Positions 35,627 through 43,981 of a DNA stretch of 53,629 nucleotides are shown piece by piece. This stretch comes from Opitutales bacterium (GTDB lineage Bacteria > Verrucomicrobiota > Verrucomicrobiia > Opitutales > Oceanipulchritudinaceae): NCBI GenBank assembly GCA_007134215.1, contig SLLG01000058.1:1-53629 (forward strand), in the 5' to 3' direction. Position 1 is the first letter of the stretch, and every line of letters starts with the position of its first letter. The notes under the pieces are model-generated. The model saw only the letters and a list, made by a program, of their open reading frames with translations, was not told where the DNA came from and did not search any database. The position numbers were made by a program, and so were the translations under genes.

Positions 35627-36007
35627 TTACGGCTGATCCCCGGCGCATTCGGCGCAGGTGCCGTAGAAGACGGTTTCCTGTCCGGAGAGGCGGAAGCCGG
35701 GGGGCGGTTTGACGGGGATGTCGGGGATGTCGCCGGGGAGGTCGAAGACGCGCTGGCAGCGTCGGCAGATAAAGTGGGCGTGGTGTCCGGCGGCGGCGGG
35801 CTCGTAGCGCAGGGGCTGTCCGGGGTAGTCGACGCCGACGAGTTGGCCGGCTTCGCTGAGTTCGCGGATGTGGCGGTAGACGGTGCGCAGGCCGAGGCCG
35901 GGACAATCGTGCCGGGCGGCGTCGAGGATCTCGGGCGGGCTTAGGGGGCGCCCGGCTTTGCGGAGGGCGCGGACGACGGAATCACGTTGGCGTGTCCGGC
36001 GGATCAT
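35627..36007 (-). CDS. Fur-family metalloregulator
   Basis: The 126-residue product has a winged helix (LRTVYRHIRELSEAGQL near 40-56 is the recognition region) and a dimerisation domain with GHHAHFICRRC (His and CxxC) near 74-84. CAEC near the end completes the structural zinc site. It lacks the long N-terminus of classical Fur and could be Fur, PerR or Zur. The metal cannot be decided. The frame upstream of ATG 36007 runs through the terminator hairpin, so this start is preferred. No transport gene is adjacent. Confidence 0.93.
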   Translation of the reverse strand: MIRRTRQRDSVVRALRKAGRPLSPPEILDAARHDCPGLGLRTVYRHIRELSEAGQLVGVDYPGQPLRYEPAAAGHHAHFICRRCQRVFDLPGDIPDIPVKPPPGFRLSGQETVFYGTCAECAGDQP

Positions 36008-36023
36008 GGGGTTCTGGAAAAGG

Positions 36024-36058
36024 CGGCGCGGGCGGCCGGGGTTTTGCCGCCCGCGCCG
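36024..36058 (-). terminator. Intrinsic terminator of the sugar isomerase gene
   Basis: A 13-bp GC-only stem (36024-36036 with 36046-36058) encloses a 9-base loop. On the minus strand the 3' arm is followed by CCTTTTCC. It lies between the isomerase stop at 36097 and the Fur-family start at 36007, so it should end isomerase transcription. Confidence 0.7.
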
Positions 36059-36096
36059 GAACCGCCGCGCGCGCGGCGCGGCGGCGGAAAGCGGGA

Positions 36097-36867
36097 TCAG
36101 CTCACGAGGTTGTCGCGGATGTAGCGGAAGCTCTGGGCGAGGGAGTCGAAGGGGTCGCCGGGGCAGGCGTCCTGCTCGACGATGAACCACTGGCAACCGG
36201 AGGCCTCCGCGGCGGCGACGATGGCTTTGAAGTCGAGGACGCCGTTGCCGATCTCCGCGAAGGTGGGCTTGTTGTCCTCGGTCGTGCGGAAGTCCTTGAG
36301 GTGGAGGAGGGGGAGGCGGCCGGCGAGCTTGCGGCACCATGCCTCGGGGTTGCCGCCGCCGATCTGGATCCAGTAGGTGTCGGGCTCGCCCTGCAGGTAT
36401 TTCGGGTCGGTCTTGCGGTAGATGCGGTCGAGGATGACCTCGCCGCCGAGTTTTCGGAACTCGTGGTTGTGGTTGTGGTAGGCGAGGGTCTTGCCCGCCT
36501 CCGCGAGGACTTTGCCGGCGGCATTGAGTTTTTCGATGAAGGCGTCGACCGCGCTTTCGCTGCCGAAGTCGACTCCCTTGGGAAAGGGGTAGGCGGTGTG
36601 TTCGCAGCCGAGGGCGTCGAGGTTGGCGACGGCTTTCGCCGGCTCTTCAAGGATGAGGTCCGAAGACTCGTGGCTGGAGTTGATGGTCAGGCCGTGCTTG
36701 GCACAAAGCTCCGCGATTTCCTTTTCGGAGACCGGACGGGGGCCGGAAACCTGGACGGATTTGTATCCGATTTCGGCGACTTTGCGAAGGGAGGCGTCGT
36801 AGTCTCCGGCGGTTTTGATGTGGTCGCGCAAGGTGAAGAGTTGCACGGCGACTTGTTCGATTTTCAT
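36097..36867 (-). CDS. Sugar phosphate isomerase/epimerase (xylose-isomerase-like TIM barrel)
   Basis: The 256-residue protein begins MKIEQVAVQLFTLRDHIKTA. It has LAYHNHNHEF near residue 128, LPLLHLKDF near 187 and WFIVEQDAC near 230, the usual positions of metal and substrate ligands in this superfamily. The VAVQLFTLRD opening and YHNHxHEF are typical of proteins that work with Gfo/Idh/MocA oxidoreductases. No such partner is adjacent, although one lies at 32.1-33.2 kb. No signal peptide is present. A strong terminator follows. Confidence 0.92.
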   Translation of the reverse strand: MKIEQVAVQLFTLRDHIKTAGDYDASLRKVAEIGYKSVQVSGPRPVSEKEIAELCAKHGLTINSSHESSDLILEEPAKAVANLDALGCEHTAYPFPKGVDFGSESAVDAFIEKLNAAGKVLAEAGKTLAYHNHNHEFRKLGGEVILDRIYRKTDPKYLQGEPDTYWIQIGGGNPEAWCRKLAGRLPLLHLKDFRTTEDNKPTFAEIGNGVLDFKAIVAAAEASGCQWFIVEQDACPGDPFDSLAQSFRYIRDNLVS

Positions 36868-36932
36868 AGCTTCAGTTCTTTTGCTTGAGGGTTGTGTTTA
36901 TGTTTAGGTTTTGTGTTTCGATGAAAGGGGGA

Positions 36933-37511
36933 TCAGGCGGGTTTGTCCGCGCCGCGGCCGCGGTTGGCCCGCTTGAGGCGCTTGATTTTCGTTTCGAGGA
37001 GGCGGAGCTGGCGGGGTTCCATGCGGTCGATGAAGAGCACACCTTCAACGTGGTCGTATTCGTGCTGGAGCACGCGCGCGAACCATCCGCCGGCTTCGAG
37101 GGTGTGCGGCGCGCCGTCGAGATCCCGGTATTCCATGACGACGGAGGGCGCGCGCGGCACATCGCCGCGGATGCCCGGAAAGGAGAGGCAGCCTTCCTCG
37201 CCGGCGAGGGGCTGCCCGCCGCCGGTGCGCAGGCGCGGGTTGACCACGGCCATGGGCATGATGAGTTCGACGGGCGGGCGGCGGCCGTCGAGGGCGTAGT
37301 CCAGCTCTTCGTCGGGGAGCATGCCGACGTCGACGACGAAGAGGCGCAGCGGATGGCCGACTTGCTGGGCGGCGAGGCCCACGCCCTCGGCCGATTCCAT
37401 GGTTTCGACCATATTTTGAGCCAAGGCATGGAGGTCGTCGTCAAAGGTTTCGACCTCCCGGCCTTTTTCGCGGAGGATGGACTCACCGAACTGCGTGATG
37501 CGCAAGATCAT
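36933..37511 (-). CDS. def: Peptide deformylase
   Basis: It removes the N-formyl group from nascent proteins using a bound divalent metal. The 192-residue product has the three signature motifs: GVGLAAQQVG near residue 44, EEGCLSFPG near 107 with the metal-ligand Cys, and QHEYDHVEG near 148 with two ligand His and the catalytic Glu. It starts at MILRITQFGE. The open frame upstream (to 37616) is unrelated and runs into the leader of the divergent membrane gene. Confidence 0.97.
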   Translation of the reverse strand: MILRITQFGESILREKGREVETFDDDLHALAQNMVETMESAEGVGLAAQQVGHPLRLFVVDVGMLPDEELDYALDGRRPPVELIMPMAVVNPRLRTGGGQPLAGEEGCLSFPGIRGDVPRAPSVVMEYRDLDGAPHTLEAGGWFARVLQHEYDHVEGVLFIDRMEPRQLRLLETKIKRLKRANRGRGADKPA

Positions 37512-37627
37512 CGATAAGACCGGAGTTTTCCGTCGGGCTGTCTTTTCTGTCGAGCAGAAAACCGGCTGTCCGGCGCGCTCCGCTGTTGCCTCCGGGCCGG
37601 CGGCTGTGTGATTCATGGGGCGATTCC

Positions 37628-39349
37628 ATGCGGATTCGTTTTTTCATCGACGTGTTTCTTCTGCTCTGGGCGATGGTTTTGCTCGCGTGGCTGGGCATGG
37701 TGATGCCGGTGCATTTCCGGGCGGTCTCGCCGCTCGTGCTGGAAGAAGCGGGCCGCGGCACGCCGACGGCGGCGGATCTCGTGGGCGAGTTGCTCGCGGC
37801 GGGGCGGGCGGGTCCCGCCGCCCTCGCGGGTGAAAGCCTGCCGCGCGGCATGGAAGAGGCGCAGCGCCAGCGCGCCTCGCGTCTGCGCGCCGGCAATCCG
37901 GCCTATTCGATCAGCGGCGGTCCGGCCCCGTATTTCATCCAGTTTCTCGAGACGGTAAGCTACCATCCGGAGGAGAGCGCGGAGTTGATCCCGTTTATGT
38001 TGCCGCGCGGGCGCCGCGAGGCGATGGAGGGGTTTCTCGGCCATTCGAGCAACGAACTGGTGCGGGATCTTTTGCGCGTACGGGAGTTGCCGGGGTGGGA
38101 GCGCTTCCTGCCGGCGTTTTCGGAGGCGGGCCACCCGCTCGACGCGACGATCCTCTCCGCCGCGCTCCTTGAGCAGAGCGGGCGTTTTCCCGCCGCGGTC
38201 AGCCGCAGCCTGCGGGAAATGACGCGCGAATCCCTCGCGGCGGAGGCGGTCTCGCGCGACCTTGAGCGATTTCTCCTCGGCGTCTTCAGCCTCGGAAAGC
38301 GAATGTCCTTTGCGACGCTCGCCGAACTCGTGGGGCATTGCCCCGACGCCGAGACCTTTTACCGCGTGGCGGCGCTCCTCCACCAGGACGGGGAGGGCGC
38401 GCGGCTGCCGGAGTTCTACGCCGCCGCGCTGCTCACGAACGACGTGGCGGGGCTCGTGAACTACCTGCGCCGTCAGCGCGAAGACGGCTGGCGGGCCCTG
38501 CGGCTGGCGCTCGCGATGGGAACGGGGGCCGTGCATGAGCTGCTCACCTTTGAGAAGCCGCTCTACGAACCGTCGCCGCTGTTCAGCGGCTTCTCGGCGC
38601 ACATCACACGCGGAGGCGGGTTTTTCCAAGGCTTCACGCAGCGCAATCCGCGCCTTGCCTTTGCCGCGAAGCTGGCGGCGTTTTTCGGCTCGGGGTTCGC
38701 CTTGGCTGTTCTCTTCAGCCGGGTGGCGGAGTTTTCACACCGGCGGCCCGTCGCCTCCTACCGCAATCCGCTCTTTCTCGCGAGCAACGCGGCGGTCGCC
38801 TTCATCGTCGCGGTCCTGCTGTGGGTTGCGGTCGAACCGGAGTTGCTCCACTTTCAAGAAAACCGGGAAGCCGTCCTGCGCATCGACTTGGCGAGCGTCG
38901 TCGGGCCGGTTTCCCTCCCTTCACATGAATCCGAAAGCGATATGATCGACCAGGTTACCCTCATCATTCTACTGCTCTTTTTTGTCACGCAGTTGGCGAT
39001 ATTCGTCTTCTGCATGATCCGCATCCGCGAGGTGAGAAAGCAGAACGCGCACCCGGAGCTGAAGATCCGCCTTCTCGAGAACGAAGAGCATCTCTTCGAC
39101 CTCGGCCTCTACGTGGGCCTCGGCGGTACCGTCGCGGCGCTCATCCTCGTGGTCCTCAACGTCGTCGAGGCGAGCCTCATGGCGGCCTATGCCTCGACAC
39201 TTTTCGGGATCATCTTTGTTGCCCTGCTCAAAGTCATCTTTTTGCGGCCCTACCGCCGGCAACTCATCATGCTCAGCGACAACGGGCAGACCGGCCCCGC
39301 TGGCCGCGCCGAAAAGTCCGGGCGCGGCGTCGCCAACTTCATGGGCTGA
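37628..39349 (+). CDS. Large membrane protein with a MotA/TolQ/ExbB-like C-terminal helical bundle
   Basis: The 573-residue product has one N-terminal membrane helix (about residues 5-27), then a ~315-residue helical soluble domain. Further hydrophobic helices lie near 344-362 and 381-405, with three more at about 438-462, 489-514 and 515-540. The last two read LGLYVGLGGTVAALILVVLN and EASLMAAYASTLFGIIFVAL. Their glycine/threonine pattern resembles the GLLGTVxG and ALxTTxxGLxxAI helices of MotA/TolQ/ExbB proton-channel subunits. The next gene encodes a possible MotB/ExbD-like partner. I recognise no named family. The channel idea is an inference from the helix pattern. Start ATG 37628 is directly before the first helix. 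Confidence 0.75.
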   Translation: MRIRFFIDVFLLLWAMVLLAWLGMVMPVHFRAVSPLVLEEAGRGTPTAADLVGELLAAGRAGPAALAGESLPRGMEEAQRQRASRLRAGNPAYSISGGPAPYFIQFLETVSYHPEESAELIPFMLPRGRREAMEGFLGHSSNELVRDLLRVRELPGWERFLPAFSEAGHPLDATILSAALLEQSGRFPAAVSRSLREMTRESLAAEAVSRDLERFLLGVFSLGKRMSFATLAELVGHCPDAETFYRVAALLHQDGEGARLPEFYAAALLTNDVAGLVNYLRRQREDGWRALRLALAMGTGAVHELLTFEKPLYEPSPLFSGFSAHITRGGGFFQGFTQRNPRLAFAAKLAAFFGSGFALAVLFSRVAEFSHRRPVASYRNPLFLASNAAVAFIVAVLLWVAVEPELLHFQENREAVLRIDLASVVGPVSLPSHESESDMIDQVTLIILLLFFVTQLAIFVFCMIRIREVRKQNAHPELKIRLLENEEHLFDLGLYVGLGGTVAALILVVLNVVEASLMAAYASTLFGIIFVALLKVIFLRPYRRQLIMLSDNGQTGPAGRAEKSGRGVANFMG

Positions 39350-39385
39350 CCGCACGCCGCCCACCGCCAACCCCGTGAACCTGCC

Positions 39386-40810
39386 GTGAACAAGTCGCTC
39401 CTCCTCATCATCTGCGATTTCCTCCTCATCAGCATCCTCGCGCTTGTCGAATTCAAGCCGCCGGAAGCGCCCGAGGAGGTCGCCCGCGAGGAGGCCGAGG
39501 CGGAGTCCGGCCTCGAGCGGGATCTCGTGGAGGTCCTCCGCCTCTCCCTTGAGGGTGAGGCGGAGCAGCGCCGCCGCCTCGCGCAGGAATTGGAGGCCCG
39601 CCAGTCCGACCTCGAAGAGACGGCCCGCGAGCTGGACGAGCGGTCGCGCGAGCTGGACCTCACGCGGGAAGAGCGCGAGCAACTGGAGCGCGAGCGCGAG
39701 CGGCTGGCCGCCGAGCGCGAGCGCCTCGCCCGCGAAAAGGCGCAGACCGAGGCATCGCTCGCGCAGACGCGGGAGGAGCGTGAGCGGCTCGACGTCGACC
39801 TGCGCGAGCAGGAGGAGCGCGCCCGCCGCATGCAGGAGGAGTTGCAGCAAAGGCAGGGCGAGCTGGCTCAGCGCGAGGAAGCCCTCAGCGAGCTGGAGGA
39901 GATCCGCCGCGAACTGGAGCGCGACCGCGAGCGCGTCGCCACCGACCTGAGGATTTCCGAGACAGAGCGCGCCATGCTGGAGCAGAACCTCGTCGCCGCC
40001 CGCGCCGAGGTCGACCGCGCCCGCATCGAGACCGAGCGGGCGCAGGAGCGCGCCGAACGTCTCGGCGAGGGGGTGTCCCAGCTCGCCGAGCGCACGACCG
40101 CCGTGCAGGAGGAGGTCCGCCGCGCGCAGCCGCTCTCGATGAATGTCATCTACAACCGCTTTCAGAACAACCGCATCCCCCTGACCTTCAACTGGCAGAC
40201 ACCCGCGCTCTTCGGCACGCGCGACCAGTCGCAGACCGTCGAGACCGTCCTCGTGGAGGAAGGCGGGCAAATCTACGCGGTCTTCGAGGGGTCGCGTTCG
40301 CCCTTCCGCGCCGAGACGCTCGACCGCATCCAGAACATCCGCGGCACCATGCAAATCGGGGACAACCGCCTCGAAATCGTCGAAGTCAGCTTCCTGCGCG
40401 CCGACCCGCGTGTCGTTGCCATCGCTGTGCCGCGCCGCTTTGTCGAGGACACCGACATCGAGGTCATGCAACTGGCCGACGATCCCCTCCGCTTTCCCGA
40501 GGCCGTCCTCATCAACGACGAACGGGGCTACTTCGGCGAATCGCGCTTCCGCCTGCGCGCGGACTCGCAGCGCTATGTCGACATGGACACCCGGCTCGTC
40601 AGCCGCCTTTTCGGCGAATTCTCACCGCGCCGCGGCGACATCGTCTTCTCCAAGAGCGGCCAGATCCTCGGTTTCATGGTCACCAACGACATCAGTGTCA
40701 TCGTCGACGAAATCCGCCCGTGGGCCAGCCTGCGCGTCGGCGACGACTTCAGCCAAAGCGAGTTCCGCAACCTCCACAGCCGCCTCCAGCGTCTCGGCGG
40801 CGGCAATTGA
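39386..40810 (+). CDS. Single-pass membrane protein with a long coiled coil, candidate MotB/ExbD-like partner
   Basis: The 474-residue product starts (GTG) MNKSLLLIICDFLLISILAL, a short membrane helix with a buried Asp11 as in MotB, TolR and ExbD. Residues about 30-250 are an almost uninterrupted charged coiled coil rich in Glu, Arg, Leu and Gln. The C-terminal ~220 residues form a beta-rich globular domain. It contains RRGDIVFSKSGQILGFMV, which recalls the late strands of trypsin-like proteases but without a GDSGG motif, so it is probably inactive or unrelated. No OmpA-type peptidoglycan-binding domain is seen. It lies 36 bases after the putative channel subunit and is probably co-transcribed. 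Confidence 0.78.
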   Translation: MNKSLLLIICDFLLISILALVEFKPPEAPEEVAREEAEAESGLERDLVEVLRLSLEGEAEQRRRLAQELEARQSDLEETARELDERSRELDLTREEREQLERERERLAAERERLAREKAQTEASLAQTREERERLDVDLREQEERARRMQEELQQRQGELAQREEALSELEEIRRELERDRERVATDLRISETERAMLEQNLVAARAEVDRARIETERAQERAERLGEGVSQLAERTTAVQEEVRRAQPLSMNVIYNRFQNNRIPLTFNWQTPALFGTRDQSQTVETVLVEEGGQIYAVFEGSRSPFRAETLDRIQNIRGTMQIGDNRLEIVEVSFLRADPRVVAIAVPRRFVEDTDIEVMQLADDPLRFPEAVLINDERGYFGESRFRLRADSQRYVDMDTRLVSRLFGEFSPRRGDIVFSKSGQILGFMVTNDISVIVDEIRPWASLRVGDDFSQSEFRNLHSRLQRLGGGN

Positions 40811-40862
40811 GCCGGCGCTGAGGACAGACCACACTCGCCCCGCCCGCCAGCTCCGCCTGCCT

Positions 40863-40954
40863 GTCAACAAAATATTACGTTGTTTTTTATTTTCTGCCGC
40901 CGTCAACAAAATCATACGTCGTTGATTATTTTGTCGTTGATTATTTTAGACGGC
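40863..40954. repeat. AT-rich direct and inverted repeats
   Basis: Two 31-base copies starting GTCAACAAAAT lie at 40863-40893 and 40902-40932 with five differences. The end of the second is duplicated exactly as a 15-base tandem repeat, GTCGTTGATTATTTT, at 40918-40932 and 40933-40947. GCCGTC at 40899-40904 and GACGGC at 40949-40954 close an imperfect stem. The block sits in a GC-rich context before the DUF420-like gene. The rest of 40811-41098 shows nothing recognisable. Confidence 0.75.
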
Positions 40955-41098
40955 AAAATTATTCTAGGAAAATTATTTATAGACAGAAACCTTTGCTCCT
41001 GGGGCTGCTGCCGTGCTGCGGCGGGGTGCCGGGCTGTTCGCGTGCCGGGCGCGGTTGCGGCTTGCGGCGGGCAGGCGGGCGGTCATGTTCTTCCGGCC

Positions 41099-41638
41099 AT
41101 GCAACCAAAGACGGCGTTGATTTGGATCGGGTTGGTGAGCGTGCTCGCGGTGGCGGGGCTCTTCTGGCTGATTTACGGCTTTGAAGGGGTGGCGGCGGAC
41201 ACGGATGCCTTTGCCTTTCTGCCTGCCCTCAACGCCTTTCTCAACGCGGCGAGCGCGACTTTCGTGATCCTCGCCATCATCAAAATCAAAGGGGGGCAGA
41301 AGCGCACGCACGGGATGCTCATGATCGCGGCCACGGTGGCCTCCGCCCTTTTTCTCGTCGGCTACCTGCTGCACCACTCACTCCACGGTGATACCCGCTT
41401 CGTGCGCGAGGGTCTGCTCCGTCCCGTCTACTTTTTCATCCTCATCACGCATATCGTCCTCGCCGTCGTCGTCCTGCCGATGGTGCTGTCGACGCTCTAC
41501 TTTGCCGCCGCAAAGCGATGGGAGAGCCACAAGCGGCTCGCCCGCTGGACCTATCCGGTGTGGATCTACGTCTCGGTCACGGGTGTGCTCGTCTTCGTCT
41601 TCCTGCGCATGCTCAACACACCGCCGCCGGTGTTCTGA
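41099..41638 (+). CDS. DUF420-like integral membrane protein
   Basis: The 179-residue product has five hydrophobic helices. It carries AFLPALNAFLNAASATFVIL, an LLHHSLHGDTRF segment after the third helix, THIVLAVVVLPMVLST, and a late SHKRLARWTYPVWIYVSVTG. These His positions and the layout match DUF420 (CtaM-like) proteins, which are linked to haem-copper oxidase assembly in other bacteria. No oxidase genes are nearby. ATG 41099 gives the normal N-terminus. The longer open frame to 40880 covers the AT-rich repeats and is not protein-like. Confidence 0.85.
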   Translation: MQPKTALIWIGLVSVLAVAGLFWLIYGFEGVAADTDAFAFLPALNAFLNAASATFVILAIIKIKGGQKRTHGMLMIAATVASALFLVGYLLHHSLHGDTRFVREGLLRPVYFFILITHIVLAVVVLPMVLSTLYFAAAKRWESHKRLARWTYPVWIYVSVTGVLVFVFLRMLNTPPPVF

Positions 41639-41760
41639 GGCGTCCGCGGGTGGCGGGCAGTGCCGTTGGTGGAGGAAACCGCGCACAGAATGTGCGGGAC
41701 CGATACGGGCTTCCTTTTCCCGCTCTTGCGTTTCCGGGAAAGGGTTTCACGTTCCGGGGT

Positions 41761-43905
41761 GTGAAATCACGGCGGACAATCCTTGCCCTTGCGGCGTTAC
41801 TGCTTTGGCTGGCTCCGATGGGGGCGATGAAGTATCCGGAGGCGCCGCGCGGCGATGTGGTGGAAACGTTTCACGGGGTGGCGGTGGCCGACCCCTACCG
41901 CTGGATGGAGGAAACGACGAGCGAAGCGACCCAGGCGTGGCTGGACGGTCAGGAGGCGCTGTGGGACGAATATGCCGCGTCGCTCTCCGAACGCTGGGCC
42001 GTCGCCGCGCGTCTGCGCGAGCTGTGGGACTCGCCGCGCTACGGCCTGCCGCGGTGGGTCGGCGACCGCTACGTGTTTTCCATCAACAGCGGGCTCCAGC
42101 CGCACAGTGTTGTTTATCTATCCGACACCGATGAACTGGGCGGAGAGATTGTGCTCCTCGACCCGAACACCTTCTCGGAGGACGGGACGGTCTCGCTCGC
42201 GGGGCTCGGCTTTTCGCCCGACGGTCGCTACATGGGCTGGGCGGTGAGCGACGGAGGCTCCGACTGGCGCACGTGGCGGGTGCGCGATCTGGAGAGCGGT
42301 GAGGATCTTCCGACGCAGATTCGGTGGTCGAAGTTCGGCGGCCTTGCGTGGCGGGCCGACGGGACGGGTTTCTATTACCGGCGCTACGATCCGCCGGAAG
42401 CGGGGCGCGAATACGACGCGCGCAACGAGCTTGGCCGCATTCATTACCATGCCCTCGGTTCCGACCCGTCGGATGACCCCGTGGTTTACGAGCGTCCGGA
42501 CGACCCGAAACTGTTTGTCGGCGCGGGAACCGATGAAACCGGGCGCTACCTCATCGTCAGCGAGGCGAAAGGCAACCTGACAAACGGGTTGCTCTTTGCG
42601 GACCTCGACGCGCGGGAGGATTCTGGCTCTCCGCATTTGCGCACGCTCGTGCCCGACGGGCTGGCACGGTTTTGGGTCTTCGGGTTTATCGACGGGCTTG
42701 CGTATACAATTACCAACGACAAGGCGGAGCGTTATCGCATCGTCGTCATTGATCCGCAGGCGCCGGACCCGGAAAACTGGCGGGGAATTGTGCCCGAGGG
42801 CGACGGCGTGATCCAGTCGGCGACCCTCAGCGGGGGGCAGATGATCGTGCAATACCTCGAGAATGTCGTCGCCCGGCTCGCCGTCTACGACCTCGGCGGC
42901 ACACCGGTGACGGATGTCGAGCTGCCCGGTCCGGGCACGGTGTCGGGCCTGCGCGGGCGGGCCGACCGCGATGCGTTCTACTTCGCCTTCACCTCGTTCA
43001 ACTACCCCACGACCATCTTCCGGGGGAATCCGGCGACAGGAGCCGTCGAATCCATCCGGCCCGTCGGCATCGATTTCGATCCGAAGACTATAGCCGTTTC
43101 GCAGGAGTTCTACGAGAGCCGCGACGGCACGCGCGTTCCGATGTTCATCGTCCACCGCAAGGGCATCGAACGCGACGGCAACAACCCGGTCGTCTTGTAT
43201 GGATACGGTGGATTCAATGTGAGCCAGACGCCGCGGTTTTCCGTGTCCATTCTGCCGTGGCTGGAGCGCGGCGGAATCTACGCCATGCCGAACCTGCGCG
43301 GCGGCGGGGAATTCGGGCGCGAGTGGCACCAAGCGGGCACCCGTACCCGCAAGCAGAATACGTTTGACGATTTCATCGCCGCGGCGGAGTGGCTCATCGC
43401 GGAGGGCTACACCCGGCGCGGGCTCATCGGCACAAGCGGCGGAAGCAACGGAGGGCTCCTCACCGCCGCGGCCATGCTCCAGCGCCCCGACCTCTTCGGC
43501 GCGGTCGTGAGCGACGTGGGCGTGCACGACATGTTGCGCTACCACCGCTTTACCATTGGGCACCAATGGGCGACTGACTACGGTACGGTGGAGAATCCCG
43601 AAGAGTTCGCCGCGCTCCTCGCGTATTCTCCGGTCCACAATGTGCGCCAAGGCATCGGCTATCCGCCCACGCTCATAACGACAGGCGAGTTCGACGACCG
43701 CGTCGTGCCCGCGCACTCCTTCAAGTTCACCGCCGCCCTGCAATGGGCGCAGGCCGGGGACAACCCGGTCGTCCTCCGCGTGGAGCGGCGCGCGGGCCAC
43801 GGCGCGGGCCGCCCCGTGGACACCATCATCGCCAAGGAAGCGGACCGCTGGGCCTTCTTCCTGAAGCACCTTGATCCCGAACGGTCCGGCCCGGACGAGA
43901 CGTGA
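41761..43905 (+). CDS. Prolyl oligopeptidase (S9A), exported
   Basis: This serine peptidase cleaves short peptides after proline. The 714-residue protein begins (GTG) MKSRRTILALAALLLWLAPM, a signal peptide, so it acts outside the cytoplasm. It continues PRGDVVETFHGVAVADPYRW, typical of the family. A seven-bladed propeller covers about residues 75-430. The alpha/beta-hydrolase domain has the catalytic Ser in GTSGGSNGGLL near 560, Asp in TGEFDDRVVP near 645 and His in RAGHGAGRP near 680. GTG 41761 was chosen because it starts the signal peptide directly. Upstream codons belong to the neighbouring gap. Confidence 0.95.
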   Translation: MKSRRTILALAALLLWLAPMGAMKYPEAPRGDVVETFHGVAVADPYRWMEETTSEATQAWLDGQEALWDEYAASLSERWAVAARLRELWDSPRYGLPRWVGDRYVFSINSGLQPHSVVYLSDTDELGGEIVLLDPNTFSEDGTVSLAGLGFSPDGRYMGWAVSDGGSDWRTWRVRDLESGEDLPTQIRWSKFGGLAWRADGTGFYYRRYDPPEAGREYDARNELGRIHYHALGSDPSDDPVVYERPDDPKLFVGAGTDETGRYLIVSEAKGNLTNGLLFADLDAREDSGSPHLRTLVPDGLARFWVFGFIDGLAYTITNDKAERYRIVVIDPQAPDPENWRGIVPEGDGVIQSATLSGGQMIVQYLENVVARLAVYDLGGTPVTDVELPGPGTVSGLRGRADRDAFYFAFTSFNYPTTIFRGNPATGAVESIRPVGIDFDPKTIAVSQEFYESRDGTRVPMFIVHRKGIERDGNNPVVLYGYGGFNVSQTPRFSVSILPWLERGGIYAMPNLRGGGEFGREWHQAGTRTRKQNTFDDFIAAAEWLIAEGYTRRGLIGTSGGSNGGLLTAAAMLQRPDLFGAVVSDVGVHDMLRYHRFTIGHQWATDYGTVENPEEFAALLAYSPVHNVRQGIGYPPTLITTGEFDDRVVPAHSFKFTAALQWAQAGDNPVVLRVERRAGHGAGRPVDTIIAKEADRWAFFLKHLDPERSGPDET

Positions 43906-43924
43906 CGGGGCCTTTTCGGTGTCG

Positions 43925-43956
43925 TCGACTTCAAATCGGCTGAAGTCGATTTGTTT
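43925..43956 (+). terminator. Probable terminator after the prolyl oligopeptidase gene
   Basis: A perfect 9-bp stem, TCGACTTCA with TGAAGTCGA, encloses a 7-base loop and is followed by TTTGTTT. It lies 19 bases after the stop, in the gap between the two convergent genes. The T-run is interrupted, so strength is uncertain. Confidence 0.55.
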
Positions 43957-43981
43957 CGATTGAGTCAAACCAAGTGGACCC

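Noticed and set aside
39386-40810. Functional trypsin-like protease domain at the C-terminus of the coiled-coil protein
   Set aside because: The late-strand pattern is reminiscent, but no GDSGG or clear His/Asp pair was found, so activity is not claimed.
40810-41098. Extension of the DUF420-like gene to 40880
   Set aside because: The upstream part encodes AT-repeat-derived residues without family similarity. ATG 41099 gives the normal protein.
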